Source: Bacteroidota bacterium
GTDB taxonomy: Bacteria > Bacteroidota > Ignavibacteria > Kapaibacteriales > UBA2268
Direction of reading: 5' to 3'
Assembly: GCA_017428585.1 (NCBI GenBank)
Contig: JAFRQN010000100.1
Location: 1 to 5,341, forward strand
Length of the DNA stretch: 5,341 bases
Part shown: in pieces, positions 1 through 5,341 of the stretch
Layout of the letters: each line of letters begins with the position of its first letter
Position numbering within the stretch: the stretch's first letter is position 1
Program-made: the position numbers and the translations under genes
Notes under the pieces: generated by a model
What the model was told of the DNA's origin: nothing
The model's database searches: none
Seen by the model: only the letters and a program-made list of their open reading frames with translations

Positions 1-1530
1 AAATTCGCTTGAGTTTATATATTCAAAATTAATCTGCTTGTTTTTAAATAGTTTTTGGATTTTGCTTGTTTTTTGTTGTGGAAGTTTGTCATTATTGTAA
101 ATAACAGCAGTTATATTTTTGCTGTACAATGAATTAATCTTTGTTATCAAATCTTGATTTATATTATAAAAATTATCTATGTTGTTTGCATCAAAAGCCG
201 CAAAAATTCTATAATATTCTTGATTCTTTGATTTATATTTTATTAGTTCTTTTTTATTCTGTATATTAATCAATAATTCTAAATTATTGGTTATTTGGAT
301 TCCATCCTTGTTTATTGCAGTTACTTCTACATTAACAGAATCTTGCGCAGATAAGTATTCCAGATTTTTTAATTCGTATAAAATGATGTTTGTATCTGTT
401 TTTATGGTATCATAATTCCAGAAAACAGCGTATATGCTGTCCACATTAAATTCCTTGCTAAAATTAATACTGATTTGTATGGCAGAAGGAATGGCTTCAT
501 ATTCTATGATAGATTCCAAATCTTTAGGAATATCTATAAATTGATTTACAAGATTGTATTTTGTATTTTTTATAATGTCTATTTCAGAAATAGGAGAAGT
601 TATAATTAATATGTCATTGTCTATATTTTGTTCATGCTGAGTGTTTGGCAGCGCTAAGTATATATCCAGTTTGCCTTTTCCACCAGGACGATCTGATGCA
701 AACAGCAGTCTTCCATCAGGCAGTACACATGGATCAGATTCGTTAAATTCTGTATTTATATCATTTAGTGGCAGAGGATTGCTCCAAATGTCATCATTTA
801 GTTCCGTATAATATAAATCATAATTTCCAGGGCCGTAAAAACCATTGGAAGCAAAAATTAAAATATTATCAGATGCAAAGTAAGGCGTTATTTCATCTCC
901 AGTTGAATTTAACTCATCAAGAGGAACTATCATTCCCCAAGTATCATCATCCTGCTTATAAGCCAGCCATAAATCTAAATCCTTTTTGGTAGAATTATTG
1001 TCTCTGTTGGAAGCAAAAACCATCATTTTGCCGTTAGGCGATATAGTTGGATGAGCATTAAAAGAATTGTTATATAATTCTTTCAATAAGTATGGCGTTG
1101 ACCATGTATTTCTTTCAAAGTTTGACTTGTGCAGGGATAAAAAATTTCCATATTCTGTATAATGATATGCTGACAATACAGAGTTTTTATCATCAATGAA
1201 TGTTATATATGAATTGTTTGACTTTGTTTCGTTTATTGGCGTTTTTAATAAATTGACGTTTGCAAATATATTCAGGCTGTCATCTGAATTTGTATTTAGG
1301 GAAGCAATGAAAAATTTAGAATATCCATTTATGATTGAATTAAAATACAATTTATTCTCAAAAGCATTGTAAGAAGGCGCAAAATCATCTTCCTGAGTAT
1401 TTATATAGTATAAATTGACAGGAGTATTAAAACCATAATACAAAGAATAAGATGATGTTGCAAAACATTTTTGATTGTTTATGAAAAAAGCTGATAATAA
1501 AATGCTTAGGAAAATAGTATAGTATTTCAA
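1..1530 (-). CDS. Secreted PD40/WD40-like beta-propeller protein, C-terminus cut by window edge
   Basis: The reading frame is open for 510 codons from a TTG at 1530-1528 to the left edge, with no stop. The start is chosen because AGGAG lies 8 nt upstream and the first residues form a signal peptide: basic Lys2, hydrophobic core about 5-17, probable signal peptidase I site after Cys-Phe-Ala24. There is no lipobox. Five PD40-like strands with the pattern P-x-(x)-S/P-(D/N)-G-x-x-(L/M)-x-F-A-S follow. The clearest are at residues 162-190 (HPTISPNGKMMVFASNRD), 213-245 (FASDNILIFASNG, then YDLYYTEL) and 264-293 (LPDGRLLFASDRPGGKGKLD), with weaker ones near 48-80 and 104-135. Residues 296-510 have no recognised motif. 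Such propellers act in the periplasm or at the cell surface, often fused to OmpA-like peptidoglycan-binding domains, and residues about 440-510 could be the start of a divergent one. It is the third gene of the operon, 3 nt after the RCK gene and probably translationally coupled to it. Substrate and partner are unknown. Confidence 0.82.
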   Translation of the reverse strand, partial: MKYYTIFLSILLSAFFINNQKCFATSSYSLYYGFNTPVNLYYINTQEDDFAPSYNAFENKLYFNSIINGYSKFFIASLNTNSDDSLNIFANVNLLKTPINETKSNNSYITFIDDKNSVLSAYHYTEYGNFLSLHKSNFERNTWSTPYLLKELYNNSFNAHPTISPNGKMMVFASNRDNNSTKKDLDLWLAYKQDDDTWGMIVPLDELNSTGDEITPYFASDNILIFASNGFYGPGNYDLYYTELNDDIWSNPLPLNDINTEFNESDPCVLPDGRLLFASDRPGGKGKLDIYLALPNTQHEQNIDNDILIITSPISEIDIIKNTKYNLVNQFIDIPKDLESIIEYEAIPSAIQISINFSKEFNVDSIYAVFWNYDTIKTDTNIILYELKNLEYLSAQDSVNVEVTAINKDGIQITNNLELLINIQNKKELIKYKSKNQEYYRIFAAFDANNIDNFYNINQDLITKINSLYSKNITAVIYNNDKLPQQKTSKIQKLFKNKQINFEYINSSEF

Positions 1531-1533
1531 ATT

Positions 1534-2232
1534 TTATTCTCCTATGAATTTCATAAAATCTTTTTCCTGCCCAAACAGAACAAGTATGTCATTTTCATTA
1601 AATATAGAATCAGGCTTTGGAATACCGACAACTACATAGTCTTTTTTGTCGTTAAATCTTAAAATCCCATATTGAGGAGCAAGAGTTTTTATTGTTACTA
1701 TATTAAGGTTATATTGTCCTCTAATGTTGGCAGCTTGAATTGTTTGACCTATCAGCCAGTCAGGAACTTTAATTTCATAAATATGATAATTGTCATAAAT
1801 TTTATATGACTCTAAAAGTTCAGGTATAATAAGTTTATTAGCTAAATGATCTGCGGTTTCTGCTTCTGGAACAAGCGTATCTGTTATATTGAAAGAACGC
1901 AGTATTCTTTCATGAATAGGATTAAGAACACGGTTAATAATCTTTTTTACACCTATTTCCTGTAGAATAGCAGTTGTTATTATAGATGATTCAAAATCTT
2001 CTCCTATTGCAACAATAGCAGCATCCATATCCTTAATATCAAAATTTCTCATAGTTTTTTCATCCGTAGAATCCAAAACTACTGCATCTTCTACTTGTTC
2101 TTTGATTAAATCTACACGATCAGGATCTTTGTCAATAGCAAGAACATAAGCGCCTTTTCGACTTAAGCTCAAAGCTAAGTTTTGTCCAAAATATCCTAAA
2201 CCTATAACACAAAATTTTTTATTAATTATCAT
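1534..2232 (-). CDS. TrkA/KtrA-family RCK-domain protein, probable regulatory subunit of a K+ transporter
   Basis: The 232-residue product has the full length of a KtrA-type single-RCK protein. Residues about 6-125 form the RCK_N Rossmann domain. The nucleotide-binding loop is G11-L-G13-Y-F-G16, and Asp34 at the end of beta-2 (LAIDKD) is the residue expected to contact the ribose of NAD(H) or the adenosine nucleotide. The AAIVAIGEDFESSI stretch and the INRVLNPIHERIL stretch are typical of the family. Residues about 145-231 fit the RCK_C (TrkA_C) ligand-binding domain. Such proteins form octameric cytoplasmic rings that gate a membrane partner, TrkH or KtrB, in response to ATP/ADP, NAD(H) or cyclic di-AMP. 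No such membrane gene is in this window, so the partner is encoded elsewhere or past the left edge. The ATG at 2232 follows AAGG by 6 nt and lies 11 nt after the rhomboid stop. The symbol ktrA is plausible but not assigned, since trkA-like family members are not separable by eye. Confidence 0.9.
   Translation of the reverse strand: MIINKKFCVIGLGYFGQNLALSLSRKGAYVLAIDKDPDRVDLIKEQVEDAVVLDSTDEKTMRNFDIKDMDAAIVAIGEDFESSIITTAILQEIGVKKIINRVLNPIHERILRSFNITDTLVPEAETADHLANKLIIPELLESYKIYDNYHIYEIKVPDWLIGQTIQAANIRGQYNLNIVTIKTLAPQYGILRFNDKKDYVVVGIPKPDSIFNENDILVLFGQEKDFMKFIGE
1539..1543 (-). promoter_or_regulatory. Shine-Dalgarno site that decides the TTG start of the propeller gene
   Basis: AGGAG reads on the minus strand with 8 nt to the TTG at 1530. 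It sits within the last codons of the upstream RCK gene, so ribosomes finishing that gene stop on top of it. No ATG or GTG in a better position precedes the signal peptide. This is the strongest SD match in the window. Confidence 0.75.
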
Positions 2233-2238
2233 ATATAA

Positions 2239-2242
2239 CCTT
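2239..2242 (-). promoter_or_regulatory. Shine-Dalgarno site of the RCK gene
   Basis: AAGG, within the run AAAAAGG, lies 6 nt before the ATG at 2232 and fills the short gap after the rhomboid stop codon. This spacing supports the ATG at 2232 as the start. Confidence 0.65.
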
Positions 2243-2243
2243 T

Positions 2244-3224
2244 TTATAGCATTTTGCTGATAGTTGTAATAATATACTTTTCTTGTTCTGTCAAGGATTG
2301 ATAACCGTCAGAAGTAATTTTGTCTAATATCTTGTCTACCATTTCCTGTGAAATTTTTACGCCGTCTATTTCTAAATTGTCAAATTTATTTTTATTAGAT
2401 GTTGTCTGTTTTTGCTCGTTTGGATTTATCCATTCTGCCTTTATTTCTTGATCTTCTGTCTGTTGGTTAAACTGATTGAATATATTGTATCCACTTTTTT
2501 GACTTTGTTGTCCAAAATTGCCATAATAATTGTTGTAATTGTTGTCATTAAATTCATATCCTTCTATTCCAAAATGAAGTTTACGGCGTAAGACCTTGAA
2601 AATAGGAGTTTTTTCACCATATTTTAATAATAACAGACCTGTCAAAGCGCCGCCAAAATGAGCGAAATGAGCGATTCCGTCTGTTGAGGAAATACCAATA
2701 AGAACAGAAAGCACCATCATTCCGATGCCAAACAATTTAGCAGGTATTGGAATAAAAATAGGGAACATAAATATTTTTCTATCTGGATTGGACATTGCAA
2801 ATGCTATTATAATTCCATATATAGCTCCAGAGGCTCCTATTGTCGGTGCTGGATGTCCAAGCAGGGGAGTAATCGCCATGTGCAGAAGACCTGCGCCTAT
2901 TCCAGCTAACAAGTAAAAAGCAAGAAATTTAACGCTTCCCCAGCGTTCTTCCAATTCTGGACTGAACATAAACAAAGTAAACATATTAAAAAATATGTGT
3001 CCAAAGTCAGCATGTAAAAATTGATATGTTATTAACTGCCATATACCAAAACCACATCGGGACATTGAATCACCTATTGGCTGTAAAGCCAAAGCATCAA
3101 TAATCCAATAGTGAAGCGATGCTCCATGTACCATAATGGAACCAAATAATAAGTTTGCTGCAAAATATACAGCAAAATTTATTATGAGCAAAATTTTTAC
3201 AACGGGCGTTAGTCTAAAAAACAT
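2244..3224 (-). CDS. Rhomboid-family intramembrane serine protease with Asn/Gln-rich linker and C-terminal helical domain
   Basis: This 326-residue protein cleaves transmembrane segments of substrate proteins within the inner membrane. A six-helix rhomboid core spans residues about 8-201. The second helix carries H71-x4-H76-x3-N80, the equivalents of the conserved His and Asn of GlpG that line the active site. The catalytic serine is Ser132 in G130-A-S-G133. The catalytic histidine is His189 in AHFGG, with an extra His186 one turn earlier. The loop motif ELEERWG at 90-96 matches the usual E-x-x-W/R-G segment after helix 2. Beyond the core, residues about 225-280 are rich in Asn and Gln and probably disordered. 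Residues 281-326 (ILDKITSDGYQSLTEQEK) resemble the small DUF6576-type helical tail seen on many Bacteroidota-group rhomboids, a family name I give from memory. The ATG follows AAGGA by 6 nt. It is the first gene of the operon. The substrate is unknown; the secreted and membrane products of neighbouring genes are only guesses. Confidence 0.93.
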   Translation of the reverse strand: MFFRLTPVVKILLIINFAVYFAANLLFGSIMVHGASLHYWIIDALALQPIGDSMSRCGFGIWQLITYQFLHADFGHIFFNMFTLFMFSPELEERWGSVKFLAFYLLAGIGAGLLHMAITPLLGHPAPTIGASGAIYGIIIAFAMSNPDRKIFMFPIFIPIPAKLFGIGMMVLSVLIGISSTDGIAHFAHFGGALTGLLLLKYGEKTPIFKVLRRKLHFGIEGYEFNDNNYNNYYGNFGQQSQKSGYNIFNQFNQQTEDQEIKAEWINPNEQKQTTSNKNKFDNLEIDGVKISQEMVDKILDKITSDGYQSLTEQEKYIITTISKML

Positions 3225-3230
3225 TTAATA

Positions 3231-3235
3231 TCCTT
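3231..3235 (-). promoter_or_regulatory. Shine-Dalgarno site of the rhomboid gene
   Basis: AAGGA, preceded by an A-run, lies 6 nt before the ATG at 3224. It fixes the start, which also gives a sensible short cytoplasmic N-terminus before helix 1. Confidence 0.7.
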
Positions 3236-3297
3236 TTTTGTATGAGTTAGAATTAATAAAATAATATGCCTTATTTATGTTATAATATGTTCAATAA

Positions 3298-3326
3298 AAT
3301 ATAAGCTATATATTCTAATAATTCAA
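3298..3326 (-). promoter_or_regulatory. Putative sigma70-type promoter of the rhomboid-RCK-propeller operon
   Basis: On the minus strand TTGAAT (3326-3321, four of six to TTGACA) and TATATT (3303-3298, five of six to TATAAT) are separated by exactly 17 bp. Transcription would start near 3291, giving a leader of about 67 nt. AT-rich DNA produces such matches by chance, so this is a candidate only. Confidence 0.45.
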
Positions 3327-3337
3327 GTTATATAACT
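3326..3337. repeat. 12-bp perfect palindrome beside the operon promoter
   Basis: AGTTATATAACT is its own reverse complement. It abuts the -35 element of the putative minus-strand promoter on the upstream side, where an activator or repressor could bind. All but two of its bases are A/T, so chance occurrence is quite possible in this region. Confidence 0.35.
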
Positions 3338-3357
3338 ATAAATTCAAATATAATAAT

Positions 3358-3432
3358 AAATACGAAAAAATTAAAAAAAAATAACGATTTAATAATCTTT
3401 TTGTTATAAATTTTTATAAAATACGAAAAAAT
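3358..3432 (+). repeat. Pair of 14-bp direct repeats, 61-bp period
   Basis: AAATACGAAAAAAT occurs at 3358-3371 and again at 3419-3432. The TACG core makes it more specific than the surrounding A/T. The second copy lies where an upstream (UP) element or activator site of the putative thrS promoter would be. The 61-bp period is close to six helical turns. No mobile element is associated. Confidence 0.5.
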
Positions 3433-3441
3433 ATAATAAAA

Positions 3442-3477
3442 TTTTGTATTTTTGTATTTAAAATAAAGTTTTTGTAT
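3442..3477 (+). repeat. Three TTTTGTAT motifs across the thrS promoter
   Basis: The octamer TTTTGTAT occurs at 3442-3449, directly again at 3450-3457, and at 3470-3477. The second copy contains the putative -35 hexamer and the third runs into the -10 hexamer. This could be a protein binding site overlapping the promoter, or simple-sequence drift. Confidence 0.45.
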
Positions 3478-3480
3478 ACT
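3452..3480 (+). promoter_or_regulatory. Putative sigma70-type promoter of thrS
   Basis: TTGTAT (3452-3457, three of six to TTGACA) and TATACT (3475-3480, five of six to TATAAT) are separated by exactly 17 bp, with an A/T-rich stretch upstream that could serve as an UP element. The start would fall near 3487, giving a leader of about 98 nt that opens almost directly into the stem-loop at 3491. A TATAAT at 3432-3437 has no partner -35 box. Confidence 0.45.
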
Positions 3481-3490
3481 AAAATTAGTG

Positions 3491-3535
3491 TATTGTAAAT
3501 ATATCAAAGCAGTAAGTTATTGATATATTACAATA
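3491..3535 (+). promoter_or_regulatory. Stem-loop in the thrS leader, or operator dyad
   Basis: Bases 3491-3507 pair with 3520-3535 as 16 base pairs with one bulged A (near 3499) and a 12-nt loop (AGCAGTAAGTTA). A G-U and a U-A pair can extend the base. It is not followed by a T-run, so it is not an intrinsic terminator. At the RNA level it would be a 5'-terminal hairpin that could stabilise the message or bind ThrRS. At the DNA level it is a dyad just downstream of the putative start site, where a repressor could bind. ThrRS autoregulation through a tRNA-like leader is known in E. coli; I see no threonine-anticodon triplet in this loop. Confidence 0.55.
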
Positions 3536-3573
3536 TAAACAATAATAAATTGGAATTAAAATTAAAATAAGGT

Positions 3574-3579
3574 TATAAT
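3574..3579 (+). promoter_or_regulatory. Consensus -10 hexamer immediately before the thrS start codon
   Basis: TATAAT matches the consensus exactly and ends 5 nt before the ATG. A TTGGAA (3550-3555) lies 18 bp upstream as a possible -35 box. If used, the transcript would begin at or near the ATG and be leaderless. The weak, distant SD match of thrS (TAAGG at 3568-3572, 12 nt away) makes this worth noting, but chance is likely in such AT-rich DNA. Confidence 0.25.
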
Positions 3580-3584
3580 ATATT

Positions 3585-5341
3585 ATGAAAATTACTTTTC
3601 CTGACGGTAATGTTCGCGAATATCCTTCAAATTCTACGGGATTAGAAATTGCTAAATCTATTTCGGAAGGTTTAGCAAGAAATGCATTGGGTATTTTATT
3701 AAATGGTTCAGTTTATGATTTAAACAGACCAATAAAAGAAGATGCAGAAGTAAAAATTTTAACTTTTGATGATGATGAAGGCAAAGAAATTTATTGGCAC
3801 TCTTCAGCACATCTAATGGCAGAAGCTTTGCAGCAATTATATCCTGGAATTAAATTTGGTATAGGTCCTGCTATAGAAAATGGTTTTTATTATGATGTAG
3901 ATTTACCTAATGATATAAAATTAACAGCAGAAGATTTGCCAAAAATCGAGAATAAAATGATAGAATTGGCAAAGATGAATTCTGAATTTGTTAGAGAAGA
4001 GGTTGAGTGGGAAGACGCTATGAAACATTGGCGTGATGAAGTTGGCGATGAATATAAAGCAGAATTATTGGAAGGATTTAAAGGACAAACTATTTCATTC
4101 TACAAGCATGGCAGTTTCACAGATTTATGTAGAGGGGCTCATCTTCCAAATACAGGTCTTATCAAAGCGATAAAATTATTGTCTATTGCTGGTGCATATT
4201 GGCGCGGCGATTCTGACAGACCAATGATGACACGTATATATGGCATAACTTTCCCTAAAAAGAAAATGCTTGATGAATTTATGGAAATGCGTGCAGAGGC
4301 AGAAAGAAGAGATCATCGTAAGTTAGGACGTGAATTAGAATTATTTACTATAACTCCTGCTATTGGCGGCGGTCTTCCTGTTTGGCTTCCAAATGGTACT
4401 GTCATGAGAAGAGTAATAGAAGATTTTATTCGCAAAGAGCAATTACGACGTGGATATCAGGAAGTAATAACTCCTCATATCGGAAACATAGAATTATACA
4501 AGACTTCTGGACATTATCCTTATTATGCTGATTCTCAATTCCCTCCTATGAAGGTAGAGAATGAAGAATATATGATGAAACCTATGAACTGTCCTCATCA
4601 TCACCAAATATATCTTAATAAACCACGTTCTTATCGTGATTTGCCTGTAAGACTTTTTGAATTGGGTACAGTTTATCGTTATGAACAGTCAGGAGAATTA
4701 AGCGGTCTTACTCGTGTAAGAGGATTTACTCAAGACGATGCTCATATATATTGTACAGTTGAACAATTAAAAGATGAAGTAAAAGGTGTTATAGATATAA
4801 TTCTTTATTTCTTTAAAACTTTTGGAATGGCTGACAATATCCAAACAAGACTTTCTTTCCGTGATGACAATGTAGATAAATATGGAGGAGATATTGAATT
4901 ATGGATAAAGGCTCAAAAAGAAATTAAAGAAGTAGCAGATGAACTTCAATTAAATTATTTCATAGAAGAAGGAGAAGCTGCATTCTATGGTCCAAAAATT
5001 GATTTTATCATTAAGGATGCTATTGGCAGAAAATGGCAGCTTGGTACTGTTCAGGTAGACTATGTTATGCCGGAAAGATTTAATTTGAAGTATGTTGGTT
5101 CTAACAACACTACAGAAAGACCTGTTTGTATTCATAGAGCACCATTAGGATCTATGGAAAGATTTATGGCTATTCTTGTTGAGCATTATGCCGGCAACTT
5201 CCCATTCTGGCTTGCTGCAGTTCAAGCAAGTATATTGCCAATCAGTGATGCTCAATTAGACTATGCAAAACAATTAGAAAAGAAATTAGATAGTTTAGGA
5301 TTTAGAGTAACAGTTGATGCTCGAAATGAAAAAATAAGCAG
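3585..5341 (+). CDS. thrS: Threonyl-tRNA synthetase, C-terminus cut by window edge
   Basis: ThrRS attaches threonine to tRNA-Thr in the cytoplasm and hydrolyses mischarged Ser-tRNA-Thr. The visible 585 residues start with a TGS domain (1-61, MKITFPDGNVREY). The editing domain has H72-x3-H76 and C182-R-G-A-H186, the equivalents of the E. coli His73, His77, Cys182 and His186. The class II catalytic core carries zinc ligands Cys336 (MKPMNCPHH), His387 (QDDAHIYC) and His517 (IHRAPLG), motif 2 around RVRGFTQDD (377-385) and motif 3 around APLGSMERF. The anticodon-binding domain begins near 539 (FWLAAVQASILPIS) and lacks roughly its last 60 residues. Length would be about 640-650, normal for the family. 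The ATG gives the usual TGS start; the SD match is weak and 12 nt away. One oddity is Ala185, where most family members have Pro in CRGPH. No frameshift is seen. Overall wording of the protein resembles Bacteroidota-group ThrRS. Confidence 0.97.
   Translation, partial: MKITFPDGNVREYPSNSTGLEIAKSISEGLARNALGILLNGSVYDLNRPIKEDAEVKILTFDDDEGKEIYWHSSAHLMAEALQQLYPGIKFGIGPAIENGFYYDVDLPNDIKLTAEDLPKIENKMIELAKMNSEFVREEVEWEDAMKHWRDEVGDEYKAELLEGFKGQTISFYKHGSFTDLCRGAHLPNTGLIKAIKLLSIAGAYWRGDSDRPMMTRIYGITFPKKKMLDEFMEMRAEAERRDHRKLGRELELFTITPAIGGGLPVWLPNGTVMRRVIEDFIRKEQLRRGYQEVITPHIGNIELYKTSGHYPYYADSQFPPMKVENEEYMMKPMNCPHHHQIYLNKPRSYRDLPVRLFELGTVYRYEQSGELSGLTRVRGFTQDDAHIYCTVEQLKDEVKGVIDIILYFFKTFGMADNIQTRLSFRDDNVDKYGGDIELWIKAQKEIKEVADELQLNYFIEEGEAAFYGPKIDFIIKDAIGRKWQLGTVQVDYVMPERFNLKYVGSNNTTERPVCIHRAPLGSMERFMAILVEHYAGNFPFWLAAVQASILPISDAQLDYAKQLEKKLDSLGFRVTVDARNEKIS

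Larger units (their letters stand above)
3225..3584. other. Divergent, extremely AT-rich intergenic regulatory region
   Basis: This 360-bp stretch separates the starts of two divergent units and contains 47 G/C by hand count (about 13%), well below the genes on both sides. I see no coding frame or RNA gene. It holds promoter-like elements for both directions, A-tracts near 3365-3380 and 3426-3431, a 12-bp perfect palindrome, a 14-bp direct repeat, three TTTTGTAT motifs and a 16-bp stem-loop in the thrS leader. The A-tracts may cause intrinsic bending. Confidence 0.8.

Noticed and set aside
768..992. 74-codon plus-strand open frame
   Set aside because: It lies wholly antisense to the propeller gene, over its PD40 repeats, and has no SD site or recognisable domain.
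1461..1530. Lipoprotein signal on the propeller protein
   Set aside because: Cys22 is preceded by Asn-Gln-Lys, which does not fit a lipobox; a signal peptidase I site after Ala24 fits better.
2725..2916. 63-codon plus-strand open frame
   Set aside because: It is antisense to the catalytic core of the rhomboid and its composition is a mirror of the membrane helices.
3425..3460. Bacteroidota-type promoter (TTTG and TAnnTTTG)
   Set aside because: TATTTTTG at 3447-3454 fits the -7 box, but no TTTG lies about 19-21 bp upstream.
3491..3540. Intrinsic terminator
   Set aside because: The stem is A/T-rich and is followed by CAATATAAAC rather than a T-run, and it lies ahead of thrS rather than after a gene.
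3481..3584. T-box riboswitch before thrS
   Set aside because: The leader is too short, with no conserved T-box antiterminator sequence and no terminator.
4950..5135. 61-codon minus-strand open frame
   Set aside because: It is antisense to the conserved catalytic domain of thrS, with no supporting signals.

Overview
The window is AT-rich and looks like a chromosomal housekeeping segment from a low-GC bacterium. It holds four protein-coding genes in two divergent units, separated by a 360-bp intergenic region with very low GC (47 G/C by my hand count, about 13%). Two genes are cut by the window ends. I see no rRNA, tRNA, mobile element or CRISPR array.

Minus-strand unit (positions 3224 down to 1): a rhomboid-family intramembrane serine protease, then a TrkA/KtrA-type RCK protein, then a secreted PD40 beta-propeller protein that runs off the left edge. 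The gaps are 11 nt and 3 nt and each gene has a Shine-Dalgarno match, so this is very likely one operon. The third gene starts at TTG, with its ribosome-binding site inside the end of the RCK gene. The likely theme is membrane and envelope, but no single pathway that joins the three genes is known to me.

Plus-strand unit (3585 to the right edge): threonyl-tRNA synthetase (thrS), 585 codons visible, lacking roughly the last 60 residues. The TGS, editing and catalytic domains are present with their metal-binding and editing residues. The intergenic region has plausible sigma70-type promoters facing both ways, A-tracts, a 14-bp direct repeat, a triple TTTTGTAT motif on the thrS promoter and a 16-bp stem-loop in the thrS leader.

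Taxonomy is an inference. By memory, the ThrRS, the rhomboid (with its C-terminal helical tail) and the PD40 protein resemble Bacteroidota/Chlorobi-group proteins. However, clear Shine-Dalgarno sequences, TTG start use, sigma70-like promoters and extreme AT content are less typical of Bacteroidota, and would also fit a low-GC spirochaete such as Brachyspira. I cannot decide between these without a database search.
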